55,676 nucleotides of DNA. Origin: a virus. Shown here piece after piece: positions 9,659 to 18,889 of this stretch. The notes below the pieces were generated by a model. That model was not told the DNA's origin. It saw nothing but the letters and a program-made list of their open reading frames with translations, and ran no database searches. The DNA lies in IMG/VR virus record IMGVR_UViG_3300008116_000079, positions 1-55,676 of that record, one strand, 5' to 3'. The position numbers were made by a program, and so were the translations under genes. How positions within the stretch are numbered: the stretch's first letter is position 1; the number at the start of each line of letters is the position of its first letter.

Positions 9659-11412
9659 TTAAAACTTTCTATATTTTTAATTAAATCTTGTTTGTTTCTG
9701 TATATGTTCTCATTTCTTAAATAGAAATCAATATCACTTTTTACATAATGAATACCATTAATAAATGAAAAATTTGTACCTAAACCGTCCGAGTCAATAA
9801 ACCCATGGTCATATAAATCTCTCCATTTCCACAACCCATCGTTTTGAAAATATTTTGCATTTTGTGGTAACCCGTATATTTGATTAGTTGTTGATGTTTC
9901 GATATATGGTGAAAGTTGTCTTAATTTAACCCTATGATGGGGTTGATAAAACAAACCAAATTTGTTCGTTGCAGACGCACCAGAAAAGGTGACAGTTGAC
10001 CCTGTTTGACCATAATCAAAAACAAAAAGAGGGTTCGAGAATCTATGGTATGCTTCACTAATAATTCTTTCCTTTAGTTCAGAAACATTATATTCAACAA
10101 AGGCACCATGTAATATAGTGTTAATAGGAACATCAGTACCACCGGTAAAATTGTATGTTACCGAATTTATTGTTTTAGTGAATGCGGTTGTTGGAATTGA
10201 AGTTTCAATAGTTGTTGAGCCGTCAAAATGTTGGTCAACCCATGTGTCATGGAAATTAAATTTCCATCCAACTTTTGGTGGATAATCAAAATATCCATTT
10301 CTATTTGATAATAATGTTGTTACATAAATTTCAGTAGGTAAATATTTTAAATTATTTGTTAAACCTGTTAAAATGAATGGTTCTTTAAAATCGTAAATTA
10401 AAGACTCCATCATATTTCTTTCTACCAAATAATCACTAATACCTTCACTATTTTCTAATAATAATTTTTTTTCATTTTCCCAAATAGATGATTCAAATCC
10501 GGCTTTATCCAAAATATAATCACCTCTTTCTGTAAGTGTTTTATGTTTATGAACATAATATGTGGAGGTTGTACCCGTTAAATTATCTCTATCAATACAT
10601 CTTTTACCAAACACAACAGTCGATAATGTTGTACCTGAAGGTAATTCTGATTTTGAAATATCTAAAACAAATTTTTCAGACCTAAAAATAGAATCACCAA
10701 CGGAAATAACAGAGAATGTTCTCCCACTTGCACTAACTGAATTGTTTAATGTTCCTCCACTAATTGTTATGTATTCACCCGCCAATATTCCATGCTCAAC
10801 GGGACTTGTTAATTTATATGTTCTACCATTATCTTCAACTCTAAACGGTATCCCGTCTCCTGAAACAAAATTAAACACCGTGTTACCACTTAAAGTATAT
10901 TTCATCGGGTAACTTGTGTCGTGGTCATAAACATACGATAAATGAATATTCCAATTGTGGTACGGAGCCATTATACTCGATATTGAAACGTGACTTGACT
11001 CACCACTATAAGATATTGATGGGGTATATGTAGTTATCGAAGAAAGTGTTTGTACTGAATTAGATTGTCTTAACACATCTTTTCTAAGAAAAGCAAATTC
11101 GTTGTATGGTATGAATCCATCAAAATTATTATCTCCACCATCACCAACCAAATACAAATTCTTTAAAAGTGGCTCGTAGTCAGTGTCACCACTATACAAA
11201 TTTCTGAAAACCATTTTTAGTTTTCCGTGTATTTTGTAAGAACTACTTTCGTTTCTTTCTTTATTAAATAATTCAACATTATTTAATATGACGTTTCTAT
11301 CCCCTTCTCTTAAAAGGTTTTGTGTTTCATCCAATCCAATTCTAATATTTTGGTCAACATTTGTTGAACCAAAAAATTTTTTAGATGGTAATATTATTTT
11401 TTTCTTATCCAT
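9652..11412 (-). CDS. Hypothetical baseplate/tail structural protein
   Basis: The protein is 586 residues and begins MDKKKIILPSKKFFGSTNVD. It is predicted mostly beta-rich, with Gly/Thr/Ser repeats but no domain I can name. It starts on the stop codon of the 1534-residue gene (TAATG) and overlaps the next gene by 7 nt. Its size and placement downstream of gp25, gp6 and the 1534-residue protein fit a baseplate wedge or fibre-connector component. That is inference from gene order in T4-like phages rather than from recognised similarity. Confidence 0.55.
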   Translation of the reverse strand: MDKKKIILPSKKFFGSTNVDQNIRIGLDETQNLLREGDRNVILNNVELFNKERNESSSYKIHGKLKMVFRNLYSGDTDYEPLLKNLYLVGDGGDNNFDGFIPYNEFAFLRKDVLRQSNSVQTLSSITTYTPSISYSGESSHVSISSIMAPYHNWNIHLSYVYDHDTSYPMKYTLSGNTVFNFVSGDGIPFRVEDNGRTYKLTSPVEHGILAGEYITISGGTLNNSVSASGRTFSVISVGDSIFRSEKFVLDISKSELPSGTTLSTVVFGKRCIDRDNLTGTTSTYYVHKHKTLTERGDYILDKAGFESSIWENEKKLLLENSEGISDYLVERNMMESLIYDFKEPFILTGLTNNLKYLPTEIYVTTLLSNRNGYFDYPPKVGWKFNFHDTWVDQHFDGSTTIETSIPTTAFTKTINSVTYNFTGGTDVPINTILHGAFVEYNVSELKERIISEAYHRFSNPLFVFDYGQTGSTVTFSGASATNKFGLFYQPHHRVKLRQLSPYIETSTTNQIYGLPQNAKYFQNDGLWKWRDLYDHGFIDSDGLGTNFSFINGIHYVKSDIDFYLRNENIYRNKQDLIKNIESFKC

Positions 11413-14400
11413 TATTCAGATGTTGGAAACGCTCCTTTAGGTCCAAATAGTTGAACAAACTTATCTACCGCAGTTTTGCCTGGTCTAATTCCAAAATAAA
11501 ATAAAAATGGTGTGGATAATATTTGTAAATTACCCGTATAATTTTTTAATGTTGGTTTTAATATGTAATCAATATTGGTGTTCCACGATTGAGAATCCCA
11601 TACACCAATACTACCTTTTCTAACCCATAAAGTACCTGCTAATGGAGTTTGAGTTGTTCCCGAAGTAATATGTAACACAGTGAACCCTTCTTCTTGATTA
11701 TCGTATTGTAAATGAACATCAGTTGTGTCCTCAACATCAAATGAACCATCGTTTACATCTGCACCCGTTATATTAAAGGTATTACCTGAATAATCTTTTG
11801 TCATTGGAAACAAAACATAATTATATGTTGTGTCGCCCGTAAACGTATAACTAAATGTCATTCCCTGTAGTCTATGTGTCCTTATGGTATCGTAATCCCA
11901 CGATTGATTATAACCTTCCCCAAAACCTTGTCCTTGTTTGTCCCAATAAAAAAATGGAACAATCTGTGATGATTCAGTCAACCTACCAGGTTCATTTAAA
12001 CAAACCCTCACTCTATAACCATCATCATCCAAAACAAAATTTATTGGTATAGGTCCATTTAATGTTCCGGCTTGTGACCTAAATAATTGGGAATATGTGT
12101 CGGGGTCTAAAATTAATGGACTATATTGTCCGTAATATCTATTTTGTAAATCAAATTCCTCAACACCAACTTCGCTATTTATTGATATTAATTGTAAAAC
12201 GTCTCCATTTAATATTTCTTTTGTTGTATTAAATGGGAAGTACGAATTAAATCCATTATTTTGAAAAAAATCTCTATATTCAAATGTGTTATTGGTATCT
12301 AATCTATAGTTAATATAAAGCCCGAAAATTTCCTTAAAGTTTTGAAAAGATGTTGGCCCAATACTTCGAACAACCGAACAATTAGGGTCTAAAGATGGGT
12401 CGACACATATTTCTTTTATAAATTCATCTCTTGGTCCCAAATCCATAATTGTTGTTGGGTGTCTTAATGTACTGAATGTTGTTCCGTTACTTACTGTAGA
12501 TTGAAAAGACGAACCATCCCACTTAGTTGACCTATAGTAAAATCTTTTAACAGGTTCACCAGAGGATTTTTCACTTACTTTATAATATAATAAATCGTCG
12601 CAATAATTTGTTCCTCTAACGTTCAAATCTAATGTTTCCTCATTATCCCATCTAACCCTTGCTTTAAAAGCAAACAGATAAAGAGAACCACCTAACCAAT
12701 TTTCAATAAATGAATAATTTACAACACCTTCACAAAAAACTTTATTGATTAGTTTTCTTCTGGCATATTCTCTAATTAATTTAAAATTATATAACCAATT
12801 ATTTGGAGATGCTGCTGGTATTATTGTATATGTCCCTTTTCTAAATTCAGAAAAACCACTTCTAGTACTACACGTCGAACAAGGATTACTATTCGTATTA
12901 TATGATATTTGTCCAACAGGTAACAGACTTGTACACGATGTTCCGTTTTGAACCGTGACTAAAGCCGTATTGTTATAATCATCATTAATATTTGAGGCAC
13001 AATACGTTTGTTTAACAAGTGTTTCATCGTATATTGTATTCTGCGTATCGCAACCTAAAGACAAATCACCGGTAGCACCAGATAAAGATTGTTGAGGTAG
13101 TTTAAGAGAAGAATCATATATTTCATAAGTGAATCCTGTCCATTGAAAATCACTTAAAGAAGAATTACCAACACTATCACCACTTATTGAACTATAACAA
13201 CAAGAATTGGTTACTGACGATGGTCCAGAACAACCTATAGAATAATTCATACAACTTGATGTTGAAATATAAGATGTTAAATTACCATAAGACTCAATAT
13301 CAGATATATCAACACGCAACACATACCACTTATTGTTTACCGGTGTTGGTATATCATAAACGCCATAGGAACATTCACCTATTGTTGCGTCACCAATAGA
13401 TATTCTTACATTAGATAATGCAGTGTAACCGGAGGGTATTGAATAATAAAAGGCAACCATATAGGATAATCCTCTGGTTATTGTTCCCGCACTTTTTGTT
13501 ACTGCATTTGTCCAATCAATTGAAAATGTCATAGTGCTAGGGTCGTCTAATATTGTTTCGATATATCCGCTACATGTTTTTATACTAGAGTGATAATATA
13601 AAACGTAATTATATACTGTTGAGCAAATACCATCAGTAAACGTAATACTTGATGAAGTATTTTGCGAAGAAGTTGGGTCGGTACAATCACACGTTCCGTT
13701 TGGGGTTTGTCCAGATGCACAAGCCGGTTGAGAAAAAGGTGTTACATATAAGTCACTAATGGACCATCGACCTTCAAAACAACTATTTGTTGGACACGGA
13801 GATGGATAATCATATTGTGGGGGTATTCCATTATTACCTAATCGATACACTAACCAACCAAAATTATTATTATCATATCCCTTATAACCAACTTGAGTTG
13901 CTGGTGAACCACAAGAAAATTGGTCAATTGTTAGTTCGGAATATGTATTTACCTCTAAAGTATTTAATCTATTAAGTTCATACGCATTTGCACTTCCATG
14001 TGGTAAATAACTTTTTAAAACAATAAAATACGTTTTACCGCTAATTGGTAAATTACTTGCAGTATATATAGTATCCAATGATTCACCAGTCGAATTACCG
14101 TTACAAGTTATTCCCGTAAAATTATAAGTGGGTAACGTTGAACCACTTGAAGACATAATGAACTCGTCAATTGTATTATCGGGGTCACATATTGGTGAAT
14201 ATGGAGAACCATTAATATTTAAAGTATCTCTAACCGCAACTCCTTCCCCGACTTTACAATATAGTTCATCAGGTCTTTCAGTTGGAATAAGTATTTGTTC
14301 ACTTGAAAAATCTTCACAAGTTTCACACTCAGGATAAACAACAATTGATAAATTAACAGTACCAAATCGTTGTAATGGTTCAATAACTAATGAATCAAAA

Positions 14401-16016
14401 ACTTCAAAAGGTCTCCAATCAATAAGGGTTACACCAAAAGCCCTAATATATATTCTAATACTATAAAGAAATTGAAACGGAACTATTAATACTTGTATTG
14501 CACCAATAAATGCTCCGTATATTATTCTTTCAAATATACTAATTACAGTTGCTAACAATATTGGAAAACTAAATCGTCTCCATCCATAATTAATTGGTGG
14601 TGTTACTATACTTGATTCACAGTCTTCTTCCTCTTTTGGTGATATGTCTTTTATACCAATATAGTTGTCTTTACCACCTTTAAAATGACTCCCCATATAC
14701 GAACTTACCGTATATACTTTATTATATGTAAACCTGAAAAAATAATCTTCAGGATAATAGCTACCGTATGTTTGATTAAAAATCACAGAGTTTGTTGTAG
14801 AACCAGTTGGATAATCGTTCCAATCTAAAGAAAACGCATAGGAACCATCAACGTCAGAATTATATTCTCGTATATTTGGTAACAAATAACTACCTGTAAA
14901 TCTAACTCTACCTAATGTATTGTTCTTACCTGAAATTCTAAATCTATAACACGCTGATGTTGGTATACCTTTATTTGGGTCATTTGTGATTTCTGTTTCA
15001 CCAAATTCGTTTGTGTACTGATATTCCATGTTCATGGGTAATGGAATCACAAACGAACCGTCTTCGTCTACATCTTCTTCTATTTGATACGTCTCTAATA
15101 TTGGTCTACCCAATGAATCTTTTGAAGAAGTAAATCTTATCATTTCAATCTCCGCGGCAAAAGTTGTTAAATCACACTTTCTACCCATAGCACTTCTTGG
15201 TCGACAATTTTTGTTTAAGGTGTTTTTACCTTGGTCTGAATATATTGAACCCAATAAATATGCTTTGGGTTCTACTTTTACCCCTTGACTTGATAAATCA
15301 AAATCTGTTCTTGTTATTCCAATTTCACATAAATCCTCATTTCCCCAAAAAGGAAAAACTTCAATTGTTTGATTAAAAGATACTATTTGAGGTAATGAAT
15401 CTAAATCATCAGATGATTTATATGAATATGTATTTTTAAAACTATCAACACCTCTACCTTGTCTTATAAAATCATCGGGTCTTAATGAAAAACACCCAAT
15501 ATCAGATAAATCAACATCAACATGTATGATTTGTGTACCAACAGGCACACCCCATATCATAAAATCACCAGCATCATTTGTTTTTACGGTATACTTATAA
15601 TATTTTTCATAAACTTCTAAAATCTCTTCTCTTGTTAAAATATCTAATTGGTCAGGAAAAGTACCAGTTGGTTCGTGTCCACCGTGTTGTTTTCTACTTG
15701 GAAGTAAGTTGTATCGATAACCGTTTTCATTTCTATCGGTTACAGATGTATATGGGTATAATGAGGATATTACCGGGTCGTTCACATCATCATCTGAAAT
15801 GGGTATAAAAATAGAAACTCTAGCATTTGGTACACCAAAACCATTGTTTACGAATATTCTACCACATACAACCCCATAATCAGAACACATGGAAGTATAC
15901 GCTTCTGTCTGTGTAAATTTTAAAGACAATATCTCTAAAAGGTCGAAATCATTTTTTAATTCAACGACAACCTTTTGGTCTCTCCCAATGTTTGTAGAAA
16001 TTCTATGTTTTTGCAT
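11412..16016 (-). CDS. Large baseplate/tail protein with carboxypeptidase-regulatory-like domain and hydrophobic segment
   Basis: The protein is 1534 residues. Residues ~45-165 look like a carboxypeptidase-regulatory/prealbumin-type beta sandwich (GRIFVNNGFGVPNARVSIFI, then TNDAGDFMIWGVPVGT). Around residues 478-530 is a striking hydrophobic stretch (FPILLATVISIFERIIYGAF and onward), unusual in a virion protein and reminiscent of membrane-active segments. A Cys-rich, Ser/Thr-rich region follows (~570-1030). The gene follows gp6 after a short gap with the late motif TATTTATA 5 nt before the ATG. It is the likely positional counterpart of the large T4 wedge protein gp7, but I see no clear similarity, so that is inference. 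Its stop overlaps the next start (TAATG). Confidence 0.65.
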   Translation of the reverse strand: MQKHRISTNIGRDQKVVVELKNDFDLLEILSLKFTQTEAYTSMCSDYGVVCGRIFVNNGFGVPNARVSIFIPISDDDVNDPVISSLYPYTSVTDRNENGYRYNLLPSRKQHGGHEPTGTFPDQLDILTREEILEVYEKYYKYTVKTNDAGDFMIWGVPVGTQIIHVDVDLSDIGCFSLRPDDFIRQGRGVDSFKNTYSYKSSDDLDSLPQIVSFNQTIEVFPFWGNEDLCEIGITRTDFDLSSQGVKVEPKAYLLGSIYSDQGKNTLNKNCRPRSAMGRKCDLTTFAAEIEMIRFTSSKDSLGRPILETYQIEEDVDEDGSFVIPLPMNMEYQYTNEFGETEITNDPNKGIPTSACYRFRISGKNNTLGRVRFTGSYLLPNIREYNSDVDGSYAFSLDWNDYPTGSTTNSVIFNQTYGSYYPEDYFFRFTYNKVYTVSSYMGSHFKGGKDNYIGIKDISPKEEEDCESSIVTPPINYGWRRFSFPILLATVISIFERIIYGAFIGAIQVLIVPFQFLYSIRIYIRAFGVTLIDWRPFEVFDSLVIEPLQRFGTVNLSIVVYPECETCEDFSSEQILIPTERPDELYCKVGEGVAVRDTLNINGSPYSPICDPDNTIDEFIMSSSGSTLPTYNFTGITCNGNSTGESLDTIYTASNLPISGKTYFIVLKSYLPHGSANAYELNRLNTLEVNTYSELTIDQFSCGSPATQVGYKGYDNNNFGWLVYRLGNNGIPPQYDYPSPCPTNSCFEGRWSISDLYVTPFSQPACASGQTPNGTCDCTDPTSSQNTSSSITFTDGICSTVYNYVLYYHSSIKTCSGYIETILDDPSTMTFSIDWTNAVTKSAGTITRGLSYMVAFYYSIPSGYTALSNVRISIGDATIGECSYGVYDIPTPVNNKWYVLRVDISDIESYGNLTSYISTSSCMNYSIGCSGPSSVTNSCCYSSISGDSVGNSSLSDFQWTGFTYEIYDSSLKLPQQSLSGATGDLSLGCDTQNTIYDETLVKQTYCASNINDDYNNTALVTVQNGTSCTSLLPVGQISYNTNSNPCSTCSTRSGFSEFRKGTYTIIPAASPNNWLYNFKLIREYARRKLINKVFCEGVVNYSFIENWLGGSLYLFAFKARVRWDNEETLDLNVRGTNYCDDLLYYKVSEKSSGEPVKRFYYRSTKWDGSSFQSTVSNGTTFSTLRHPTTIMDLGPRDEFIKEICVDPSLDPNCSVVRSIGPTSFQNFKEIFGLYINYRLDTNNTFEYRDFFQNNGFNSYFPFNTTKEILNGDVLQLISINSEVGVEEFDLQNRYYGQYSPLILDPDTYSQLFRSQAGTLNGPIPINFVLDDDGYRVRVCLNEPGRLTESSQIVPFFYWDKQGQGFGEGYNQSWDYDTIRTHRLQGMTFSYTFTGDTTYNYVLFPMTKDYSGNTFNITGADVNDGSFDVEDTTDVHLQYDNQEEGFTVLHITSGTTQTPLAGTLWVRKGSIGVWDSQSWNTNIDYILKPTLKNYTGNLQILSTPFLFYFGIRPGKTAVDKFVQLFGPKGAFPTSE

Positions 16017-16021
16017 TTCTA

Positions 16022-16029
16022 TATAAATA
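16022..16029 (-). promoter_or_regulatory. Late-type motif TATTTATA
   Basis: The octamer lies on the coding strand 5 nt upstream of the ATG at 16016, embedded in the inverted repeat TTCTAT-ATAA-ATAGAA. It is the only plausible signal in the short gap after gp6. Confidence 0.55.
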
Positions 16030-16065
16030 GAAAATAAACAATTTTCTAATTAAAATAAATCCAAT

Positions 16066-17898
16066 TTAAAACGTAGTTGTTCCTAATGTTTTAACTCTGA
16101 CTTTAATATCTTTTTCGGGAAATCTAATTTGATATATTTGATTGGATTTCATGTAAATTGTCATGTCTGATTGTGCAATTTCTTTTGTGGATTCATTAAC
16201 ATAAGATTGCGCAACTTCTGATGATGAATATTCTCCACCTATGTTATTAAAAACTCTAATATCAACAGCATTTACTACACCCGTAACATCACCAATCATT
16301 CTAGATAAATCACCAACTAAAAGAGGGTCACCCATTTTTCTTTTATCTATTGAGAAATATTCAACAACATCTTGAATCACCGTTCTAACTATTTCTGTTT
16401 GATTACCGTTTTTATCTATTACAATATCTAACTCCAATGAAAAATCAACAACTTCTCCACTTTCGATTTCTAAAAAATCATTTACCATTCTATATTCTGA
16501 CAAATAATTTATAATATTATTTTTTAAGGTTGTTGAAACGGTATCAATTAAATTACCATTTTCATCATATGATAGTAATTTGATTTTTATTTTATTATCT
16601 TCTTCCATTACATTAACTTTTGCAGGTGCACCATATAATGCTGGCATTGTTTCAATCATTGATTTATAATCATTTAATGTAACCGCCCTGTTTTGTGCCG
16701 CAAAATTATAAGATATCATGTTTCTAATTTCTTCAATTGTCGGTTGGTCCGCACCACCAATTGCTGGTGTTACGTTTGTTACCGTCAATGAATTTTGAAC
16801 TTGAGTGTTTATATTTGAATTTGGTCCGTTAATAACAAAATCAATATCATCGGTACTTGTAATAATATTAATCCCTAAATTACTATCTCTACCACCCCCA
16901 ATTCTATATTTTACAAATAAAGTCGTATTCGATTTAGGTAAAGCACCTAAAGATGTGTTATTTAGATATACTCCCAAATTAACTTTTAAATTACCCGTAT
17001 TATAATCATCCAAATTATCCATTGGATTTACATTACCCGAACCAAACGTTATTGAGAAATAATTTTCGGGGGTGTATTCTGTTATAAATTTATTTGAAAC
17101 CGATAGATATGTACCAGAAATAAAGTTATCCGAATCTGATGATGATGTTGGGTCAGGTATAAAAACTTTATCTTGCATTAAAGTTTTTACTTCGTACCAC
17201 TTATTTGTCGAAGATAAAAATTCTGAATCAGTGGGGTTACTAGCAAAAGATGTACCTTCTTTGTGTATAATTGAAGAAACACCCAAAATGTTTTGTTCAG
17301 GTAAAAATATTTTTAAAAATGGTTTTTGGTCTAATTCAGTTATTACTCGTCTATATATTCTTGTAACACCATTGATAACAGCTTCTCTTTTTACAATAGA
17401 ATACGATATTAGTCTATTGTTTCCATCAAAATTTGGTATTTTTAACCTGTTTGGTTCTCCTCTACTATTAAATGGATTTGAAAAATCAATATCATCTACC
17501 GTTTCAAAAACTTGACCACCACCTGAAACTTGTGCACCTGTTTTGATTGTACCCAAATATCTTGTATCTTCTTTGTCTCCTCTTACCGGTACTTGTATTG
17601 TAAAATCACACAAAGCAACAGATGGTCTATTTCCCGGTATTTTTAATCCATAAGTTTTAGCAATATGATACAAAGATTGTCTTTGTTGTGCAAAATCTAA
17701 AATTGTTTCTTGCCAAACCCTATCAATGTGAAAATGTAAATTGTCGGCAACCGCAGCATTCAAATCTAACAGTACTGAAAAAATAGATGCGTCGTTTGTA
17801 TTTTTAATTAAATCGGGATAATATTCTCTAGTTAAATTAACTAATTCTTGTCTTAGACCGGCAAAATCTCTAACAGCGTATGATATTTTTTTACTCAT
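16066..17898 (-). CDS. 6: Baseplate wedge protein, gp6/baseplate-J family
   Basis: The protein is 610 residues (T4 gp6 is 660). The N-terminus (VRDFAGLRQELVNLTREYYP, then NDASIFSVLLDLNAAVADNL, then the region ending LYHIAKTYGLKIPGNRPS) is the characteristic start of gp6-like wedge proteins and the baseplate-J family. Later segments AIGGADQPTIEEIRN and AVTLNDYKSMIETMP match the conserved J-family core. Gp6 dimers form the inner ring of the T4 baseplate wedge together with gp25 and gp53. The gene starts one base after the gp25 stop, consistent with co-translation. The C-terminus ends in the basic segment KDIKVRVKTLGTTTF. Confidence in the family is high. Confidence 0.9.
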   Translation of the reverse strand: MSKKISYAVRDFAGLRQELVNLTREYYPDLIKNTNDASIFSVLLDLNAAVADNLHFHIDRVWQETILDFAQQRQSLYHIAKTYGLKIPGNRPSVALCDFTIQVPVRGDKEDTRYLGTIKTGAQVSGGGQVFETVDDIDFSNPFNSRGEPNRLKIPNFDGNNRLISYSIVKREAVINGVTRIYRRVITELDQKPFLKIFLPEQNILGVSSIIHKEGTSFASNPTDSEFLSSTNKWYEVKTLMQDKVFIPDPTSSSDSDNFISGTYLSVSNKFITEYTPENYFSITFGSGNVNPMDNLDDYNTGNLKVNLGVYLNNTSLGALPKSNTTLFVKYRIGGGRDSNLGINIITSTDDIDFVINGPNSNINTQVQNSLTVTNVTPAIGGADQPTIEEIRNMISYNFAAQNRAVTLNDYKSMIETMPALYGAPAKVNVMEEDNKIKIKLLSYDENGNLIDTVSTTLKNNIINYLSEYRMVNDFLEIESGEVVDFSLELDIVIDKNGNQTEIVRTVIQDVVEYFSIDKRKMGDPLLVGDLSRMIGDVTGVVNAVDIRVFNNIGGEYSSSEVAQSYVNESTKEIAQSDMTIYMKSNQIYQIRFPEKDIKVRVKTLGTTTF

Positions 17899-17899
17899 A

Positions 17900-18352
17900 T
17901 TAAATGTTTATAATTATAAAATCAGAAGAAACAAATGGTTCATTATTAATATCATAATCTACCCTAACTTTAGCCGTGTATGGTTTAGTTGAATAGTCTG
18001 AAACTCTAAATAATCTCGAGTCTTCATCTTCTTGTGGACTAGCGGGTTCTTCTTCGTCTTGGTCTGCAGCAGTTACTCTTATGGATTTTATTTCTAAATT
18101 AGGAATGAATGTTCTTACCGATGTTCTTATTTCATCTTCTATTTGTCCCCACGTAACCGCATCGTTTGGTTCAAAAATAAATTCAAATAACCTAGTACCA
18201 AAATCAGGTAAATAATATCTACTACCTTTTCTTGTTAACAAAAGGTGTATCAAATTTGCACGAATTTCTCTTTCAGGTGTTTCTGTCATTATTAAAAAAT
18301 CACCTTTAAGACTTTGTCTAAATGGAAAATCTATACCATATGTTCCCGCCAT
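17900..18352 (-). CDS. 25: Baseplate wedge protein gp25
   Basis: The protein is 150 residues (T4 gp25 is 132). The segments ETPEREIRANLIHLLLTRKG, SRYYLPDFGTRLFEFIFEPN and EDEIRTSVRTFIPNLEIKSI are the conserved signature of the gp25-like family shared by phages and type VI secretion (TssE). It contains an acidic insertion (DQDEEEPASPQEDEDS) between two C-terminal strands. Gp25 joins gp6 and gp53 in the wedge core that triggers sheath attachment. It is the first gene of the wedge operon. The late motif lies 3 nt before its ATG and there is no Shine-Dalgarno sequence. Confidence 0.92.
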   Translation of the reverse strand: MAGTYGIDFPFRQSLKGDFLIMTETPEREIRANLIHLLLTRKGSRYYLPDFGTRLFEFIFEPNDAVTWGQIEDEIRTSVRTFIPNLEIKSIRVTAADQDEEEPASPQEDEDSRLFRVSDYSTKPYTAKVRVDYDINNEPFVSSDFIIINI

Positions 18353-18355
18353 GTT

Positions 18356-18363
18356 TATAAATA
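18356..18363 (-). promoter_or_regulatory. Late-type motif TATTTATA
   Basis: The coding strand reads CTATATTTATAAACATG. The octamer ends 3 nt before the gp25 ATG, so a transcript starting a normal distance downstream would be leaderless. Confidence 0.55.
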
Positions 18364-18385
18364 TAGTAAAACAATAAATCTAAGT

Positions 18386-18754
18386 TTACATTTTCATTAA
18401 TATGTTCATTAGTGTTTTTATTTTATTCCTTTCTTCCATTATATCAACATTTTTGTGAATAAATTTTGAACCTAAATCTGTTTTTAATGAAGGTTTATAA
18501 ACAGCATCGGGATGTAAACTTTTCATCTTTTTTATCAACATTGAACCAAAACCTTCCCTTCTTCTATTCGGTCTAACTATAATATCACTAACTGTTATTT
18601 CATTATTGTAAACCGTGTATGCAACATAACCTATAATAGTTTCAGATTCAAATCCAATTGGGTTTTCGTCATCATCTTCGTAAATACCCAGTTCGTAGTT
18701 ATCTTGTCCATCATAATGGTCAACGTGTTCGTGGTTAAAAATAATCTTTTTCAT
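18386..18754 (-). CDS. GNAT-family N-acetyltransferase
   Basis: The protein is 122 residues. The central strand-loop-helix VSDIIVRPNRRREGFGSMLI, then KKMKSLHP, contains the R/Q-x-x-G-x-G/A acetyl-CoA pyrophosphate-binding motif (RREGFG) of the GNAT fold. The preceding segment ETIIGYVAYTVYNNEITVSD supplies the usual beta strands. The substrate cannot be read from sequence. The gene stands alone between the terminator of the nrd operon and gp25. It has its own TATTTATA motif 4 nt before the ATG, so it is likely expressed with late genes. Phage GNATs may modify host proteins or internal virion proteins; this is not determinable here. Confidence 0.8.
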   Translation of the reverse strand: MKKIIFNHEHVDHYDGQDNYELGIYEDDDENPIGFESETIIGYVAYTVYNNEITVSDIIVRPNRRREGFGSMLIKKMKSLHPDAVYKPSLKTDLGSKFIHKNVDIMEERNKIKTLMNILMKM

Positions 18755-18758
18755 ATAT

Positions 18759-18766
18759 TATAAATA
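18759..18766 (-). promoter_or_regulatory. Late-type motif TATTTATA
   Basis: Octamer directly after the T-tract of the terminator at 18770-18796 and 4 nt before the GNAT ATG. Terminator and restart signal are therefore adjacent. Confidence 0.55.
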
Positions 18767-18769
18767 TAA

Positions 18770-18796
18770 AAAAATCCCATCGAGTATTCGATGGGA
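18770..18796 (-). terminator. Rho-independent terminator of the replication/nrd operon
   Basis: On the minus strand AATCCCATCGA-ATAC-TCGATGGGATT forms a stem of about 11 bp followed by a run of T. It ends transcription after nrdA and before the GNAT and late genes. Confidence 0.88.
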
Positions 18797-18802
18797 TTGT
18801 AT

Positions 18803-18875
18803 ATCGTTTAGTTTTCACCCCCTGTATGACCAAACGATTAGATGTTCAAGGTCAACCTTGACTATTAAGGGAGTC
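18803..18875 (-). ncRNA. Structured 3' untranslated region after nrdA (possible small RNA)
   Basis: Between the nrdA stop and the terminator the minus strand can form three stems in a row. The first is GACT/AGTC around 18859-18875. The second is TCAAGGT-TG-ACCTTGA at 18846-18861. The third is ATCGTTT/AAACGAT at 18803-18838, with a 22-nt loop containing GGGGGTG. A strong terminator follows. It is not a tRNA: there is no TTCGA arm or anticodon stem. A processed 3' UTR RNA or mRNA-stabilising element is possible. Confidence 0.35.
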
Positions 18876-18889
18876 ACCCAAAATTGTTG

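Noticed and set aside
10562-10912. 116-codon plus-strand open frame
   Set aside because: Shadow of the 586-residue minus-strand gene. Composition mirrors the complementary strand.
16022-16029. Assigning the TATTTATA motif as a canonical T4 late promoter
   Set aside because: The T4 core is TATAAATA on the coding strand, whereas here the coding strand mostly reads TATTTATA with very short spacing. It is recorded as a late-type motif without claiming the same mechanism.
17072-17515. 147-codon plus-strand open frame within gp6
   Set aside because: It is antisense to the strongly conserved gp6 coding sequence, with no independent signals.
18803-18889. A third tRNA or a tmRNA after nrdA
   Set aside because: No T-arm, no acceptor pairing and no anticodon stem. 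Listed instead as an unidentified structured region.
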